64,000 bases of DNA from Acheta domesticus (GCA_031308135.1 JAHLJT010002630.1:98066141-98130140), one strand, 5' to 3'; counted from the first letter of the stretch, positions 21,168-31,774 are shown. Made by a program: numbers and translations. The notes: generated by a model not told the origin, from the letters alone.

Positions 21168-22330
21168 TGTAACGGTAATCATAGTAATATTTTCGGAAAT
21201 AAACAGTGGGCTCCCTTCAGGAACTACGATGAAGGAATTCCTGTACTTTTATTCTTTAGCATGTGTTGAGCTCACCTGATCCCCAATCATTGGAAATCTA
21301 ACCCAAAGAGACCAAACCCTGAAGATAGTCTCGGCTCGCTGGAGCTTATCCCGAACAGGTCTTTGGCAGACGTCGGAGACCGGCGTGAAAGGCAGTGGCG
21401 TAGCGTCAGGGGACGCTGAGATACTGAGCATTCCCGTATGTAATATTAATAAAGAACCCTAAATACTGTATCTTACAAGTGGTCCGTTGAGCGAAACACA
21501 TTTTGTATTAATTTTAAATTGATTTCCTATGATTGAATTCGGCAGGTTGTTGAAGCTGGCCTGTGATAGCTTGGAAGCTAAAATGCTTCTAGCACGAAGT
21601 CTACAAGTCTTGTAGACTTCGTGGCTTCTAGCGGCTGCCGCGAGATCGCGATGAGCAATGACGCATGCGCAGATGGCGATGTTCCCCTCTCCCCTCTTCA
21701 CCCCTGACCCAGAGAAACACGACTGCTTTACGCTAGCTTCCACTGCGGAAAGCACGAAGTCCTTGTAGACTTCGTGGCGGAAAGAGTCGAATGAGAAAGT
21801 TGCTCGTTTGTGCACGAGAGCGCAGCACACTTCAGGCAGTCAGTAAATTATCTCTCTCTCACTCGGAAGTCCCCGCTTGATCATAGGCGGGCACAAACTG
21901 TGGAAATAGTGCCTGTCTACTATTTCTTAATTAATATCCAAGAAATTGAATTATTCCTTAAATAGATTACATATTATTTTAGTCTGCAATGTATAAATTA
22001 ACAAGTGGTCTCATTGCCATTCGCGTGTAAAAATTAAAGCTGAGCTATTGTATATAAGACGTCGGCAGTCCTGTTGTGAGGATTTTGTGGGAAGCGCCTA
22101 CACCGTCGTAAGCAATCGAGATCGTGAAGTAGTTCCAGCGTGTGTGCCTTGTGTTGCGTTCGCTTGTTAGATGAAGTAGTTGATAGTGACTTTTTGTGTG
22201 TTATTGTTAAGCATCCCCAAACGTGCGAGTCACGCTACGCCACTGGTGAAAGGTAAGAAGCTTGCGATTCACCTGCAGACCATGCTTGGCGCCCAACCTT
22301 GGCAAAGGATCGCGAGGGGAGATCGTTACA
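21168..22330 (-). mobile_element. Candidate solo LTR, split by a nested hAT element
   Basis: Ends are TGTAACG and CGTTACA, the short inverted TG...CA termini of LTRs. Subtracting the nested hAT element and one target copy leaves about 302 bp. On the minus strand an AATAAA lies at about two thirds of the length, as in an LTR R region. No 5-bp target duplication is visible and no internal region was found. The GGCGCCCAA stretch near 22290 resembles a primer-binding site but lies inside the proposed LTR. Confidence 0.45.
21393..22245. mobile_element. Non-autonomous hAT element, 853 bp, 8-bp target duplication
   Basis: Perfect 8-bp duplication GTGAAAGG at 21385-21392 and 22246-22253. Inverted ends CAGTGGCGTAGCGT / ACGCTACGCCACTG. 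No transposase frame. It contains two related hairpins at 21593-21623 and 21753-21776. The ends resemble those of the 1285-bp element at 30276-31560 (CAGTGGCGAAG), so both probably used the same transposase. Confidence 0.9.
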
Positions 22331-22579
22331 TTATTATATTTTTATTGTGTCCTGTATTTTATTTAATTCTTGATTGCATATACAACTTAGTGGTTGATTT
22401 TCTCACTTTAGTTTCTGTTCTGTCTCGGATGTATGAACAGTGTAGCACGGTGGCGTAGCCTGAGTTTCGGCTTAGGTTATGTAACTCAAGAAATGAGAAA
22501 TTAATTTAAAACTCCTAAATATTTCTCATTTACCAATACCATTTCTGTCACTTTGATCAGTTAGAGCACACAAATAATT

Positions 22580-22581
<2 letters not shown>

Positions 22582-22627
<46 letters not shown>
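22582..22627. repeat. (TA)n microsatellite
   Basis: About 23 TA units. Confidence 0.95.
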
Positions 22628-22629
<2 letters not shown>

Positions 22630-22849
22630 GAAAACAGATCCAGTAAAAGTAATAATGGCTCACGTACTTCATGTAGTTTACTGGTTGAAAGTTAGAAAAG
22701 TTGACTTAAATTCACGACATAGCAAAATATAAATGTGTGTCCTCTTAGTTTAATAATAAGAGCTTATCAAATCCAATGATTTTCAAAATTGTCCAATTCA
22801 TATCATTTCGAACCCAGTAGAATTGGCATAATTTATAAAATGGAAAGCA

Positions 22850-23535
22850 ATGATCTATAATAAAAAGATAATAGGAAAGAGAAAATCAATCAATTTACAG
22901 ACACGTAATGAAAAACAATTGAGTTGTCCTTTGCTGCTTACATCAAGGGTTTCATCCAGTATGGTGGAAACAAAAGAGGCTTTAGAAATTTCATTTTTAA
23001 TTTCATGGAACATTACCGTGCTCACACTTGAAATCCAATGAATCTGAATTTCTGGACGAGATTGCACGAAACACTGGAATTTTCATATCATCCTTGTCAG
23101 TTTTATCATATTTCATTATTTCACGTATATATTCCATGAAATTTTGTCTATTTGATGATCCTCTATTTTCATTATGGCTGGAAAATACAAGCCCTTCTCT
23201 CCCAAAAAAGTATGCAACTCGAATGAAGTGTGACAGAATTTCCCTATTTTCCCTTATATCACCGTTGTATTTATCCCTTTTATCACAGTTGTGTTTATTT
23301 CCAATGTCTTTGGTTGTATTGCTCAACATGACCTGTGTTGGCTGTTTAAATAAAATTCTATCCTCTCATATTTTTTTTCAAATATTTTTAACTGTTTCTC
23401 ACGTGCTATAATTTGTCCACGGCACAAAAATACGTCTCCATAATTATGTAAGCACTTTGGATCGCATGGTGCTCGCCATTCCAGGGCACAGATGTGGATT
23501 GCACAGTCACATACCCTTGTGCATTCAACCAGCAC
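22850..23535 (-). pseudogene. hAT-like (DUF4371-type) transposase fragment
   Basis: Three overlapping minus-strand frames give one broken protein: CALEWRAPCDPKCLHNYGD; a middle part with LSHFIRVAYFFGREGL, NRQNFMEYIREIMKYDKT; then EIKNEISKASFVSTILDETL plus DVSSKGQLNCFSLRV. This order (recruited F-R-N-F-E block, then I-x-D-E-T-x-D-x-S with an acidic catalytic position) is that of DUF4371-containing hAT-like transposases. Only the middle third survives and two frameshifts break it. No terminal repeats were assigned. Confidence 0.65.
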
Positions 23536-23854
23536 AATCCCAGAATCAATTCCAGAAGGAATTTTCCACTCTGGAACATTCTAGAACTTTACGGTAATTG
23601 GCTGAGGAAGTTTTAATGCGCAATAGATTTAGACCATAACGTAAAATTTCCGGAGCAAAGAGAACAGGGGATTTCGGAGACTTCGGGGAAAGAGAAGACT
23701 GGGAGAAAGGACACTTACCTTCGTTCGCCTTGGAAAAAAGCTTATGTAAACAAACCCGAGGTATTCATTCGCGTTTCTCCGATTCTCTATCGCCGACTGA
23801 CTTGGCACTTCTTGCGGGCCTGCGCGCTCGCGTAGTCGGTGATCGCGCTCCTAT
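23536..23854. other. Intron stretch, no gene seen
   Basis: No recognisable motif. The sequence leads into the head of an R repeat. Confidence 0.5.
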
Positions 23855-24970
23855 ACTTCGTTTTTACTTTCCCGTATACGTACGTATACACGGAGTGATA
23901 TACTTAGTATAGAGAAAGTTATGTAATGCTTCGCGAAAAAATGGCCAATTTTCGGCGGGAAAAAATTAATTGCCGGGCCGTGAAAACGAATAAGTGGATA
24001 AAACCAGTTGCTGAATTAAGAAAAAAATTCCCCTAACACGTGGTGTAGCCAGAAACCTTGTTTTCTAGGTCCTTGATACCGAAAACCCAATTGAAAGGAA
24101 AACGTCCGTCTGTCCGTCTGTCCGTCCGTCCGTCCGTCAGTCAACACTGCTAGCGCCTAAACAATACGTACGATTTCTTCCAAAATGGATATTCCCCGGG
24201 CGATCTGATTCTAGTCGAAGCTTTGAGATTTTGAAAAAGAATTTTCAAAATTTGGGGGTACTTTATATGAACACCCCCGGGGATTTTCAAAATTTTTCTC
24301 AAAAATGGCTCCAAATTTTTTATTTAAATTTCTCATATGAATAGAGTAAAATACACTTTTTAACATGGCATAGGTCCGATTTTCACGTACAGCTCTGAAT
24401 TTTCGAAAATTTTGAAAGTTTGAATTTTTTTCGGCGTCTTTCTCCAACTACAAAATTGAAGATAGAGATTTTTTCTTCAAATAAAATTTGTTCTGCGTAT
24501 TGAGTTCTTTAATAAAGGTCATGTAAATGTTTTCAAAATTTTGGTAGTTTTCGTGCAATTTGCGTGCAATATGTGCAATTTTAAAAAATTACAAAAACAA
24601 AATTTTCTCAAAAACGGCTCCAAATTTTTTCTTTAAACTTTTGGTAGGGATAGTGGTAAATGTACTCTATCAATGAACATAAAAGCCATTTTGGTCTATC
24701 GGTTGGTTTTTTCAAAAATTACCAAAATGTAAATTTTTTTACTTGTCTCTCACGTCGTTAATATATACATTATCGGCGATTTTTTCACATTATTATATTT
24801 ACGAGTATATGTGCTTTAAATAATGTCAAGTAAAGTTTCTCGAAAACACTACCGTTTTCTGTGAAAAGTAGCTCAAATTTGGGCATTTTCAGAAATGCTC
24901 AAACGCAATTTTTTCGTATATGGCTGCTATTTATTTCTTGAAACGTCTCACAGACATTCTCACAGTAACA
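23855..24970 (+). repeat. R repeat, 5' part with head and three units (copy 2)
   Basis: The head begins at TACTTTCCCGTATACGTACG, a palindromic stretch closed by GAGAAAGT, followed by TATGTAATGC. Next come GTGTAGCCAGAA, a GTCC/GTCTG microsatellite (24105-24140) and GCTAGCGCCTAAAC. Three diverged units follow, with cores (GGCTCCAAATTTTTT) at about 24305, 24612 and 24920, a spacing near 305 bp. No long reading frame is conserved. Confidence 0.8.
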
Positions 24971-25029
24971 TCCAAGTATTTTTGCCTTTGGGTTCGACGC
25001 GCGGTAGAGGCGCAACTGTTTATCAGACA

Positions 25030-25345
25030 AAGAATCTTTGAGTCCTGAAATATAGACAATTTTATAATCTTTCATTTCATGTCAAGTCAATATTTACGAA
25101 AAATGCGTAGTTTCGGAGCTACATTGTGATAAAATGGGATGAATCCCGTTGTCACAATTTTCTTCATAAAACCATAAAATTTCACGTTGCTCTAGCGGCT
25201 AAATGGTACGCTGGAGAAAAAAACTTTATAAGACATAAAATGTAGGTAATTTTATCTTCTTTAATTTCATGTATGACCTTAATTTACGAAAAGTGGATGG
25301 TTTTCGAGTTATGTTGAAATAACTGAAAAATGTCGGATTTTTAAC
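25030..25345 (+). repeat. Two diverged tandem units of about 175 bp
   Basis: TTTCATTTCATGTCAAG...TTTACGAAAAATGCGTAGTTT near 25070-25110 is repeated as TTTAATTTCATGTATGA...TTTACGAAAAGTGGATGGTTT near 25260-25305. The unit may be related to R in style (short arrays of diverged units) but shares no clear sequence with it. Confidence 0.6.
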
Positions 25346-25579
25346 ATGTTTTTTGCGTATTTCCGGGCAACATTTTTGTTGACAAACATGATATTCGTGT
25401 TCAGCGACCCCAAAAACATATAGGACTCCAAAAATCAAAACTACACCAAAACTTTCCGCTATTTGCCACTTTTGAGCACCGTTTGACTGGACTATATAAC
25501 CAACGGGTTTGCATTGCAAATTATGGCAAGTTGTATCTTATTAAAGAGCTGAAAGGATACGTTTCCATGTTTTCAGCAT

Positions 25580-25745
25580 CATACATGAATCTCAGGTTAT
25601 GTTTAGTTAATGTAAAGCAGTTTATGATAATTTGTAATAAACTAGTTATATTTTTTCTTGCATGTATTTGGTTGTCAATATAATGCTTTCTAAAGAACGA
25701 ATAGTGATAGAATGTAAGTCAGTGCTAACACATATTTATTGGCAA
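25580..25745 (+). repeat. Duplicated block 3 (intron 1), copy A
   Basis: Matches 60380-60590 in order and orientation: TATGATAATTTGTAATAAACTAGT, TTTTCTTGCAT, TTCTAAAGAAC, AATAGTGA and TATTTATTGGCA. It shows that the duplication extends past the first BTB exon into intron 1. Confidence 0.85.
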
Positions 25746-25828
25746 TGATGATTAATGCAGCTGAAATGCATTGTAGTACAAAATTGCTTCTTTAGTACTG
25801 GTAAAATTAAAACAGCTTTTCAAGTGTC

Positions 25829-26828
25829 NNNNNNNNNNNNNNNNNNNNNNNNNNNNNNNNNNNNNNNNNNNNNNNNNNNNNNNNNNNNNNNNNNNNNNNN
25901 NNNNNNNNNNNNNNNNNNNNNNNNNNNNNNNNNNNNNNNNNNNNNNNNNNNNNNNNNNNNNNNNNNNNNNNNNNNNNNNNNNNNNNNNNNNNNNNNNNNN
26001 NNNNNNNNNNNNNNNNNNNNNNNNNNNNNNNNNNNNNNNNNNNNNNNNNNNNNNNNNNNNNNNNNNNNNNNNNNNNNNNNNNNNNNNNNNNNNNNNNNNN
26101 NNNNNNNNNNNNNNNNNNNNNNNNNNNNNNNNNNNNNNNNNNNNNNNNNNNNNNNNNNNNNNNNNNNNNNNNNNNNNNNNNNNNNNNNNNNNNNNNNNNN
26201 NNNNNNNNNNNNNNNNNNNNNNNNNNNNNNNNNNNNNNNNNNNNNNNNNNNNNNNNNNNNNNNNNNNNNNNNNNNNNNNNNNNNNNNNNNNNNNNNNNNN
26301 NNNNNNNNNNNNNNNNNNNNNNNNNNNNNNNNNNNNNNNNNNNNNNNNNNNNNNNNNNNNNNNNNNNNNNNNNNNNNNNNNNNNNNNNNNNNNNNNNNNN
26401 NNNNNNNNNNNNNNNNNNNNNNNNNNNNNNNNNNNNNNNNNNNNNNNNNNNNNNNNNNNNNNNNNNNNNNNNNNNNNNNNNNNNNNNNNNNNNNNNNNNN
26501 NNNNNNNNNNNNNNNNNNNNNNNNNNNNNNNNNNNNNNNNNNNNNNNNNNNNNNNNNNNNNNNNNNNNNNNNNNNNNNNNNNNNNNNNNNNNNNNNNNNN
26601 NNNNNNNNNNNNNNNNNNNNNNNNNNNNNNNNNNNNNNNNNNNNNNNNNNNNNNNNNNNNNNNNNNNNNNNNNNNNNNNNNNNNNNNNNNNNNNNNNNNN
26701 NNNNNNNNNNNNNNNNNNNNNNNNNNNNNNNNNNNNNNNNNNNNNNNNNNNNNNNNNNNNNNNNNNNNNNNNNNNNNNNNNNNNNNNNNNNNNNNNNNNN
26801 NNNNNNNNNNNNNNNNNNNNNNNNNNNN
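25829..26828. other. Assembly gap of exactly 1000 N
   Basis: The round size marks a placeholder; the true length is unknown. The adjoining right side is a long perfect inverted repeat, a likely cause of the break. Confidence 0.99.
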
Positions 26829-26848
26829 TGTGCAAACTGTGCATTTCG

Positions 26849-27068
26849 TTATATTCTTGGCTGTCCGGGATGAGCCGCGTCTCAGTAGGTTTCACTGACG
26901 TTTCGGCCATCTTGCTGTGGCCTTCTTCAGAGCTAAACTGCTGGCAGTTTAGCTCTGAAGAAGGCCACAGCAAGATGGCCGAAACGTCAGTGAAACCTAC
27001 TGAGACGCGGCTCATCCCGGACAGCCAAGAATATAATGACTCCGGCCGCGGAAGCCTACGAATCTACC
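26849..27068. mobile_element. Perfect 93-bp inverted repeat, probable Penelope-like terminal repeats
   Basis: Arms 26849-26941 and 26944-27036 match base for base with a 2-bp centre. CTGTGCATTTCGTTA occurs just left (26837-26851) and right (27069-27083), looking like a target-site duplication around the insert. Each arm holds a hammerhead-like core: CTGAAGA, stem GGCC...GGCC, GAAAC. This is the kind of motif carried in Penelope-like terminal repeats. The insert lies in intron 1 of copy A beside the gap. Confidence 0.65.
26950..26992 (+). ncRNA. Hammerhead-like core motif in the inverted repeat
   Basis: CTGAAGA (26955-26961) fits CTGANGA, followed by stem II GGCC (26963-26966) and GGCC (26977-26980), then GAAAC. 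Stem III (CGTCAG with CTGACG) is available from the opposite arm. The same motif reads on the minus strand from the left arm. Activity is not shown; the cleavage site and stem I geometry are not standard. Confidence 0.45.
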
Positions 27069-27193
27069 TGTGCATTTCGTTATTTTCAAATATCACAAAA
27101 TATTTCAAAGATGTTATTGATGGAGCAAGTAATGGTTTTAGAGAAGAAATGCTAATCTTTCTCTCTGCTCTTCTTCTGTATTGTTGTTTACAG

Positions 27194-27385
27194 AAGCTGT
27201 TTAGCGAGGAGACTGCAAAGCATCCATTTGTCATCCTCGTAGATGCATCATTTGAAATACTGAAAGCAGTGATTGATTTTGTGTACCGAGGGGAGGTGCA
27301 AATTCCAGAACGCAACTTGAAACAATTTCTGACTCTTGCTCAGTCCCTACAGATCAAGGGCCTAAATGTTGTTACTCAGGATTAT
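27194..27385 (+). CDS. BTB-zinc finger protein, exon 2 (BTB second half)
   Basis: The exon follows acceptor TTGTTTACAG and ends at donor GTATGT; both borders are phase 0. The 64 codons give KLFSEETAKHPFVILVDASF, then a VIDFVYRGEVQIPE stretch and FLTLAQSLQIKGL, the second half of a BTB/POZ domain. That half forms the dimer interface and ends with the usual LQIKGL helix. It continues directly from a first-half exon ending ...SPYFQ. The neighbours are exon 3 78 bp downstream and, upstream, an intron swollen by a LINE, LTR, hAT and R sequences and the assembly gap. BTB-ZF proteins act in the nucleus as transcription regulators. The target genes are unknown. Confidence 0.9.
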
Positions 27386-27463
27386 GTATGTGAAGATACA
27401 GTACATGCTGTATTATTCTACTTGTAATGTTCAAAACTTTACAGAATGTATTGCTTCTTGCAG

Positions 27464-27929
27464 GAAAATGAGAACCTATCTAGAAGTACTTATGAAAACG
27501 TCTCGCAAGATCCATCTGAGGAGAATCAAGTCACATGTGAAGTTCAAGGCATTAATGCTAGCCATGGGGACAGTCGTGAAAGTCATTCCTGGAAGCATCC
27601 CCAACATTTTGTTGGCTACACAGATGCTTTGCCGACGAACTCTTGTGTTCCCTTTAAAGGTTATAGTACCGTGTGTAATGAAATGAGGTCAACATCAGTG
27701 ATGACACCTCCCATGCAAGAACAATGGATACCTGAAGGCCGTGATGATGTTTCAACAGCCACGCAAATATCAGTAAAAAAGGAACCTGTGTATTCTGCAT
27801 TTTCGGAAGCAAGAAATGAAAAGTTGTTCAATGTTAATAGTCATGAACCGATGTCAAGGCATTTCACAAGTAATATGAATGGCGGAACTTCATCTGCATG
27901 TGGTGAAGAGGATTTAAACCTGTTCTCAA
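27464..27929 (+). CDS. BTB-zinc finger protein, exon 3 (linker)
   Basis: Acceptor TTGCTTCTTGCAG, phase 0 start. It ends after CTCAA with donor GTATGT in phase 1, which fits exon 4. It encodes about 155 residues (ENENLSRSTYENVSQDPSEE...) of low-complexity linker between the BTB and finger domains, rich in Ser, Glu and Asn. It contains VKKEP, a match to the SUMO-attachment consensus that BTB-ZF repressors often carry; use of the site is inference. No known domain is present. The frame is fully open, which supports selection despite the damaged first exon. Confidence 0.8.
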
Positions 27930-28149
27930 GTATGTTTACTAATTATTGTTTGTAGTATTTACTATTTCACAAAAAATTGTGTTAACATGGAAAAATTGAA
28001 ATGTAGAAGTAAAGGAGATCACATTTTTATGTAACTTTTCAGGAGAGCATTTTAAAAGTACGTGCAATGTATCTGTGAGATCCAGGTTTTAATAATTTTC
28101 AATTAATTGAAAGATGTGTGCTGATTCTGGTTTTATCAATGGTTGCAAG

Positions 28150-28910
28150 ACGTTTTACTTTCTCGCGCTTAAGAAGAAACTTCTTAAGAAGTGAAAGTTA
28201 TGTAATGCTGCGCGAAAAAACGGCGAATTTGCGGCAGGAAAACTCATTTCAGGGCCCTTGTAATGCGAAAGAGGATATATCCCATATCTAAATATAGAAA
28301 AAAAAATCCTCTAACCCGTGGTGTAGCCAGAATCCATATTTTATGGCTCCATGACACCGAAAAAATCGATTTGACGGCAAAACGTCTGCCCGTCTCTGAA
28401 AACGTTAGCGACTAAACCGTTCAGCCCATTTTCTCCTAAATTGATATTCCGTGATTGATCTGGCTGACTTCGCGGCCCCTGGAATTTGAAATGGATATTT
28501 TAATTTTGGGGGATATTTTACATGAAGCTCACGGGACATTTTCAAAATTAAAAAAAATGGCGCCCAAAATGTTGATAAACATTTAGTTGTTTATTTATTT
28601 ATGTCAAAAACAATTAAAAACTGTGTGTGACGAGCTATGGGGAGAAGTGGGGAGTTGTTGGATAGTGTGAAGGTCGTTTAAGAAAACGGCGCAGGTCTCA
28701 TATTCGTTAAGAACTGATTTTTCGAAAATTGTAAAAATTCAAAATTTTTTCGGCGTCTTCCTACAACTACAACTATGAAGATACAATTTACTTTCTTAGT
28801 GAGATATATTCATCAAAAATAGACCTTCAAATAAGGTCATGTTGAAAATATGAGTATTATTTGTGTAATTTGGCGACAAAAATAGCCGACCGCTCCCAAT
28901 TTACTGTGCT
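28150..28910 (+). repeat. R repeat (copy 3)
   Basis: The head is ACTTTCTCGCGCTTAAGAAG, AAA, CTTCTTAAGAAGTGAAAGT, a hairpin with a core unlike copy 2 but the same outer arms. Then follow TATGTAATGCTGCGCGAAAA and GTGTAGCCAGAATCC. The first unit is interrupted by a 61-bp micro-insertion (28592-28652). Unit remnants continue to about 28900. Confidence 0.8.
28592..28652 (+). mobile_element. 61-bp micro-insertion with 7-bp target-site duplication
   Basis: Flanked by AGTTGTT at 28585-28591 and 28653-28659. The core AACTGTGTGTGACGAGCT is shared with 2770-2839. Other R copies lack this insert at the equivalent position. Confidence 0.7.
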
Positions 28911-29494
28911 TCCTGCACATAAAATGAATAGTGCTGCTAAGCCCTACTGGATGCCACGTAAGTTAGAATTTGAATATTATTTCATATTTCTTTGCTAGTT
29001 TCTTCTTCGAGGTTTTGCTATACGTTTTATAATTAACCTTTTAGAAATTTTTTGAAGCCTATTTTAAATTGCGTCCTTTAACTAAGTTAAATGTGAGAAG
29101 AAATAGATGATTTCGCTTTGCTTAATAATGTGAGAATAAAAAGTAATGCATGTAAAAAGCGAGTAATTTTGATGTATATAAAAATATATTTAATATTTTC
29201 TTTCTATTTTCATTTTCTTGCTAGCGCTATCAACAATGGTAATTGACAGAATGTGTATCCCACACGAATTATCGGTCATTGTTGCTTGTAACCAATTGTT
29301 GCAAACGCTGCACTGACAACAGAAGGCCATAATAAATGTTGCATTTCCTTCGCATTAATATAAACTAATAGTTTTATTTACGGCCAAAATACGCATGGTG
29401 CATCGTTGGTATTCGCGTGACTTGCGTAAATTCACGTATTTTTCCCGCAGTTTTGCTTGTAAATACGGGCGGAAAAGTATGTGCTGTTTTAACG
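28911..29494. other. Intron sequence, no gene seen
   Basis: AT-rich with no motif recognised between two R copies. Confidence 0.5.
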
Positions 29495-30275
29495 TCACTA
29501 GCTTACTTTCTCGCACTTACTAACTTAACTACTTACTACTAACTACTTAAGAAGAGAGAGTATTGTAGTCGTGTCCCAGAAAACGGAATTTTCGACCCAA
29601 AAACTGTTATTGCTGGACCCTGGTAAAAAAGTGGATAAATCAGTTGCTAAATATAGAAAAAAATCCTCTAGAATGTGGTGTAGCCAGAATCTATGTTTTG
29701 TGCGTCCTTTTTTACCGAAAAATCGGTTGACGACAATACGTCCGTCCGTCCTCCCGTCCGTCCGTCCGTCCATCTGTCTGTGCACAACGCTAGCGCAAAA
29801 ACTGTTAAGGCGATTTTCTCCAAAACTGATGTTCCCCAATCGTTCTAGCTGATGTCGCGGCCCCTTGGATTTGAAACAGATATTTTAATTTTGGAGGAAC
29901 TTTACATGAAGCCCCTCGAATATTTTCAAACTTTTCAAAAAAATGGCTCCAAATTTTTTTAGTAAATTTTGTTGTTGAATAGTGCAAAGGACGTTTAAGA
30001 GAGTAATGCAGGTTTTATTTTCGGTGACTCACGATTTTTCGAAAATTAGAAAAAAAAACTTCAAAATTGAAGATATAGATTTTAAGTCTGTTGTACAAAT
30101 GTTGTTATAAGATATAGATTTTAAGTCTGTTGTTCAAAAAAAAAGGTCGTGTACAATTTTTTGAAAAAAAAAAAAAAACTAGTAGTATTTCCGTAATTTG
30201 CGCTTGAAATGTAAGTTTTTTTCTGAAAAAACCGCTCAAATTTTTTTGTTAAATTTTCTGCACTTATGTAATAAC
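29495..30275 (+). repeat. R repeat (copy 4), cut by a hAT element
   Basis: The head starts at TTACTTTCTCGCACTTAC with a third type of variable core. GTGTAGCCAGAATC, the GTCC microsatellite (29740-29775) and GCTAGCGC follow. Unit cores lie at about 29940 and 30230. The second unit is broken by the hAT element at 30276. Confidence 0.8.
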
Positions 30276-31560
30276 CAGTGGCGAAGCGTGAGGTTAATTT
30301 TTGGATAAGCTGAGTCGCGAACATATTGTAAAAACACACATTTGTACTTAATTTATGAAATATCGAATATTTAGAAGATAGAGATCAAAAGACTACAAAT
30401 GTAATAATAATAATAATAGTAATTATTATTATTATTTCAATCATGCAACAATACTCAGATCAAGAATAAGCCTACTGCAGAATTGAAGAAAATTGTAAAT
30501 ACTTATGCTTATTTACAATAGATGTATACTCCTTGTTTGTACAGTTTTTTGTAAATTAATTCTAAAAACCTGGTTTTCTTCAGAAAAAATTCAACTCTTT
30601 CTTTAAACATATCATCTTACGAACATGTACACGAAATTTTCTTTTCTATTAAAATAGTAGCCAAGTTGAAGAGTGTTATTTGACTTAGAATTATGTTAAT
30701 GAGTTTTAATTGTTTCAGAGTGCTCATTGTCAATGAGACACAGTGACATTGCAGGTCAATGACATTTCACTTGTAACCTACACACGAATACGCTATTCAG
30801 TCAACTTACGAAATGAAATTACACTGATCAGATCCTGTTTGATCTTTCCAGAATACAATACTACTGGGGGATTCACACGCCGCGATACCAACCCATAAAT
30901 GCTTGAAATCAACGCTTTTTTAAATGATTTTGTTTTATTAAAAGTTAAACCAATGCTAAATGATGTGGGAGAAAAGAGTTAACATTCTCAATATTGTACT
31001 TAATGAATTAGCGACAGAGGAATACTAATACTGAAATTTGGAATAAATAAATGTATTTACTTTTGTTAGTAGTGATATTTGAAGTTGCTCAATGACCTCT
31101 AGTGGACATTTCCGGAAGTTCCACGCAAGCTTATGGTGAAGAGAGCGCCTGCCGGCAGGAGTTTAAATTACTTAGCCAGTTGTAAGGCCGGCCTACCCTT
31201 CTGGCCGAATAACCGGGCCAGCTTCTCAATGCGCATGCGCGCTCATTTCCCCGCGCCCCGTCCCTTGCCAACAAACTGTCTTCCAGTGGTAAGCGGAACG
31301 GCCTCAGCCTCACTCCCCAGCCCATATATACTCTCTGCCCCAGCCTGCCGGATGCACCGGGCGGCGACAAAGACACTTCGCATTGAATGCGCATAAGAAC
31401 AGAAAAATGAACTTGGTGCGCATACTTTACGGTATAAATTGGCTAAAATAACATTATAAATTGACAATTTTCTTTTTTTAGTGAAGATATATTTCCCGCC
31501 TTCTTCAAGATTCTTAGGGATAGCTCAGCTTACTCTGCCTACCCTGACACTTCGCCACTG
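30276..31560. mobile_element. Non-autonomous hAT element, 1285 bp, perfect 8-bp target duplication
   Basis: GTAATAAC occurs at 30268-30275 and 31561-31568. Inverted ends are CAGTGGCGAAGCGTGAGG / CACTTCGCCACTG, with a mirrored subterminal AAGCTGAG / CTCAGCTT. The interior has a GC-rich block at 31130-31390 with open frames on both strands but no transposase motif. It is inserted in R copy 4. Confidence 0.9.
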
Positions 31561-31598
31561 GTAATAACGTTACATATGGTTAAACATATGTTAGTCCG

Positions 31599-31632
31599 TA
31601 GCATTAACCCTCAACCTGGCCCTCCAGGTCAA
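31599..31632 (+). repeat. Short conserved motif shared with 10828-10863
   Basis: TAGCATTAACCCTCAACCTGG, 4-base spacer, CCAGGTCA, as at the first site. Confidence 0.6.
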
Positions 31633-31774
31633 TATTTGAGATTTTTGTCGAACGTTGAGATGGTGGCGGTGATAAGATACAGCTGCTTTATTTAGTCCGG
31701 CCGGTGGTGGTGTAACTCATAGGCCGAGAGCCAGTATTTTAATACTTCCGTTTGCGATGAAATTTTGCAGCAGT

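Noticed and set aside
22285..22300. Retroviral-type primer-binding site (GGCGCCCAA)
   Set aside because: It lies inside the interval bounded by the LTR-like termini and no internal retroelement sequence follows, so it is more likely LTR body.
25755..27015. Open frames of 370-400 codons spanning the N run
   Set aside because: They consist almost entirely of undefined residues from the assembly gap.
31131..31396. Overlapping 87-codon frames on both strands
   Set aside because: GC-rich non-coding interior of a non-autonomous hAT element with no recognisable protein.
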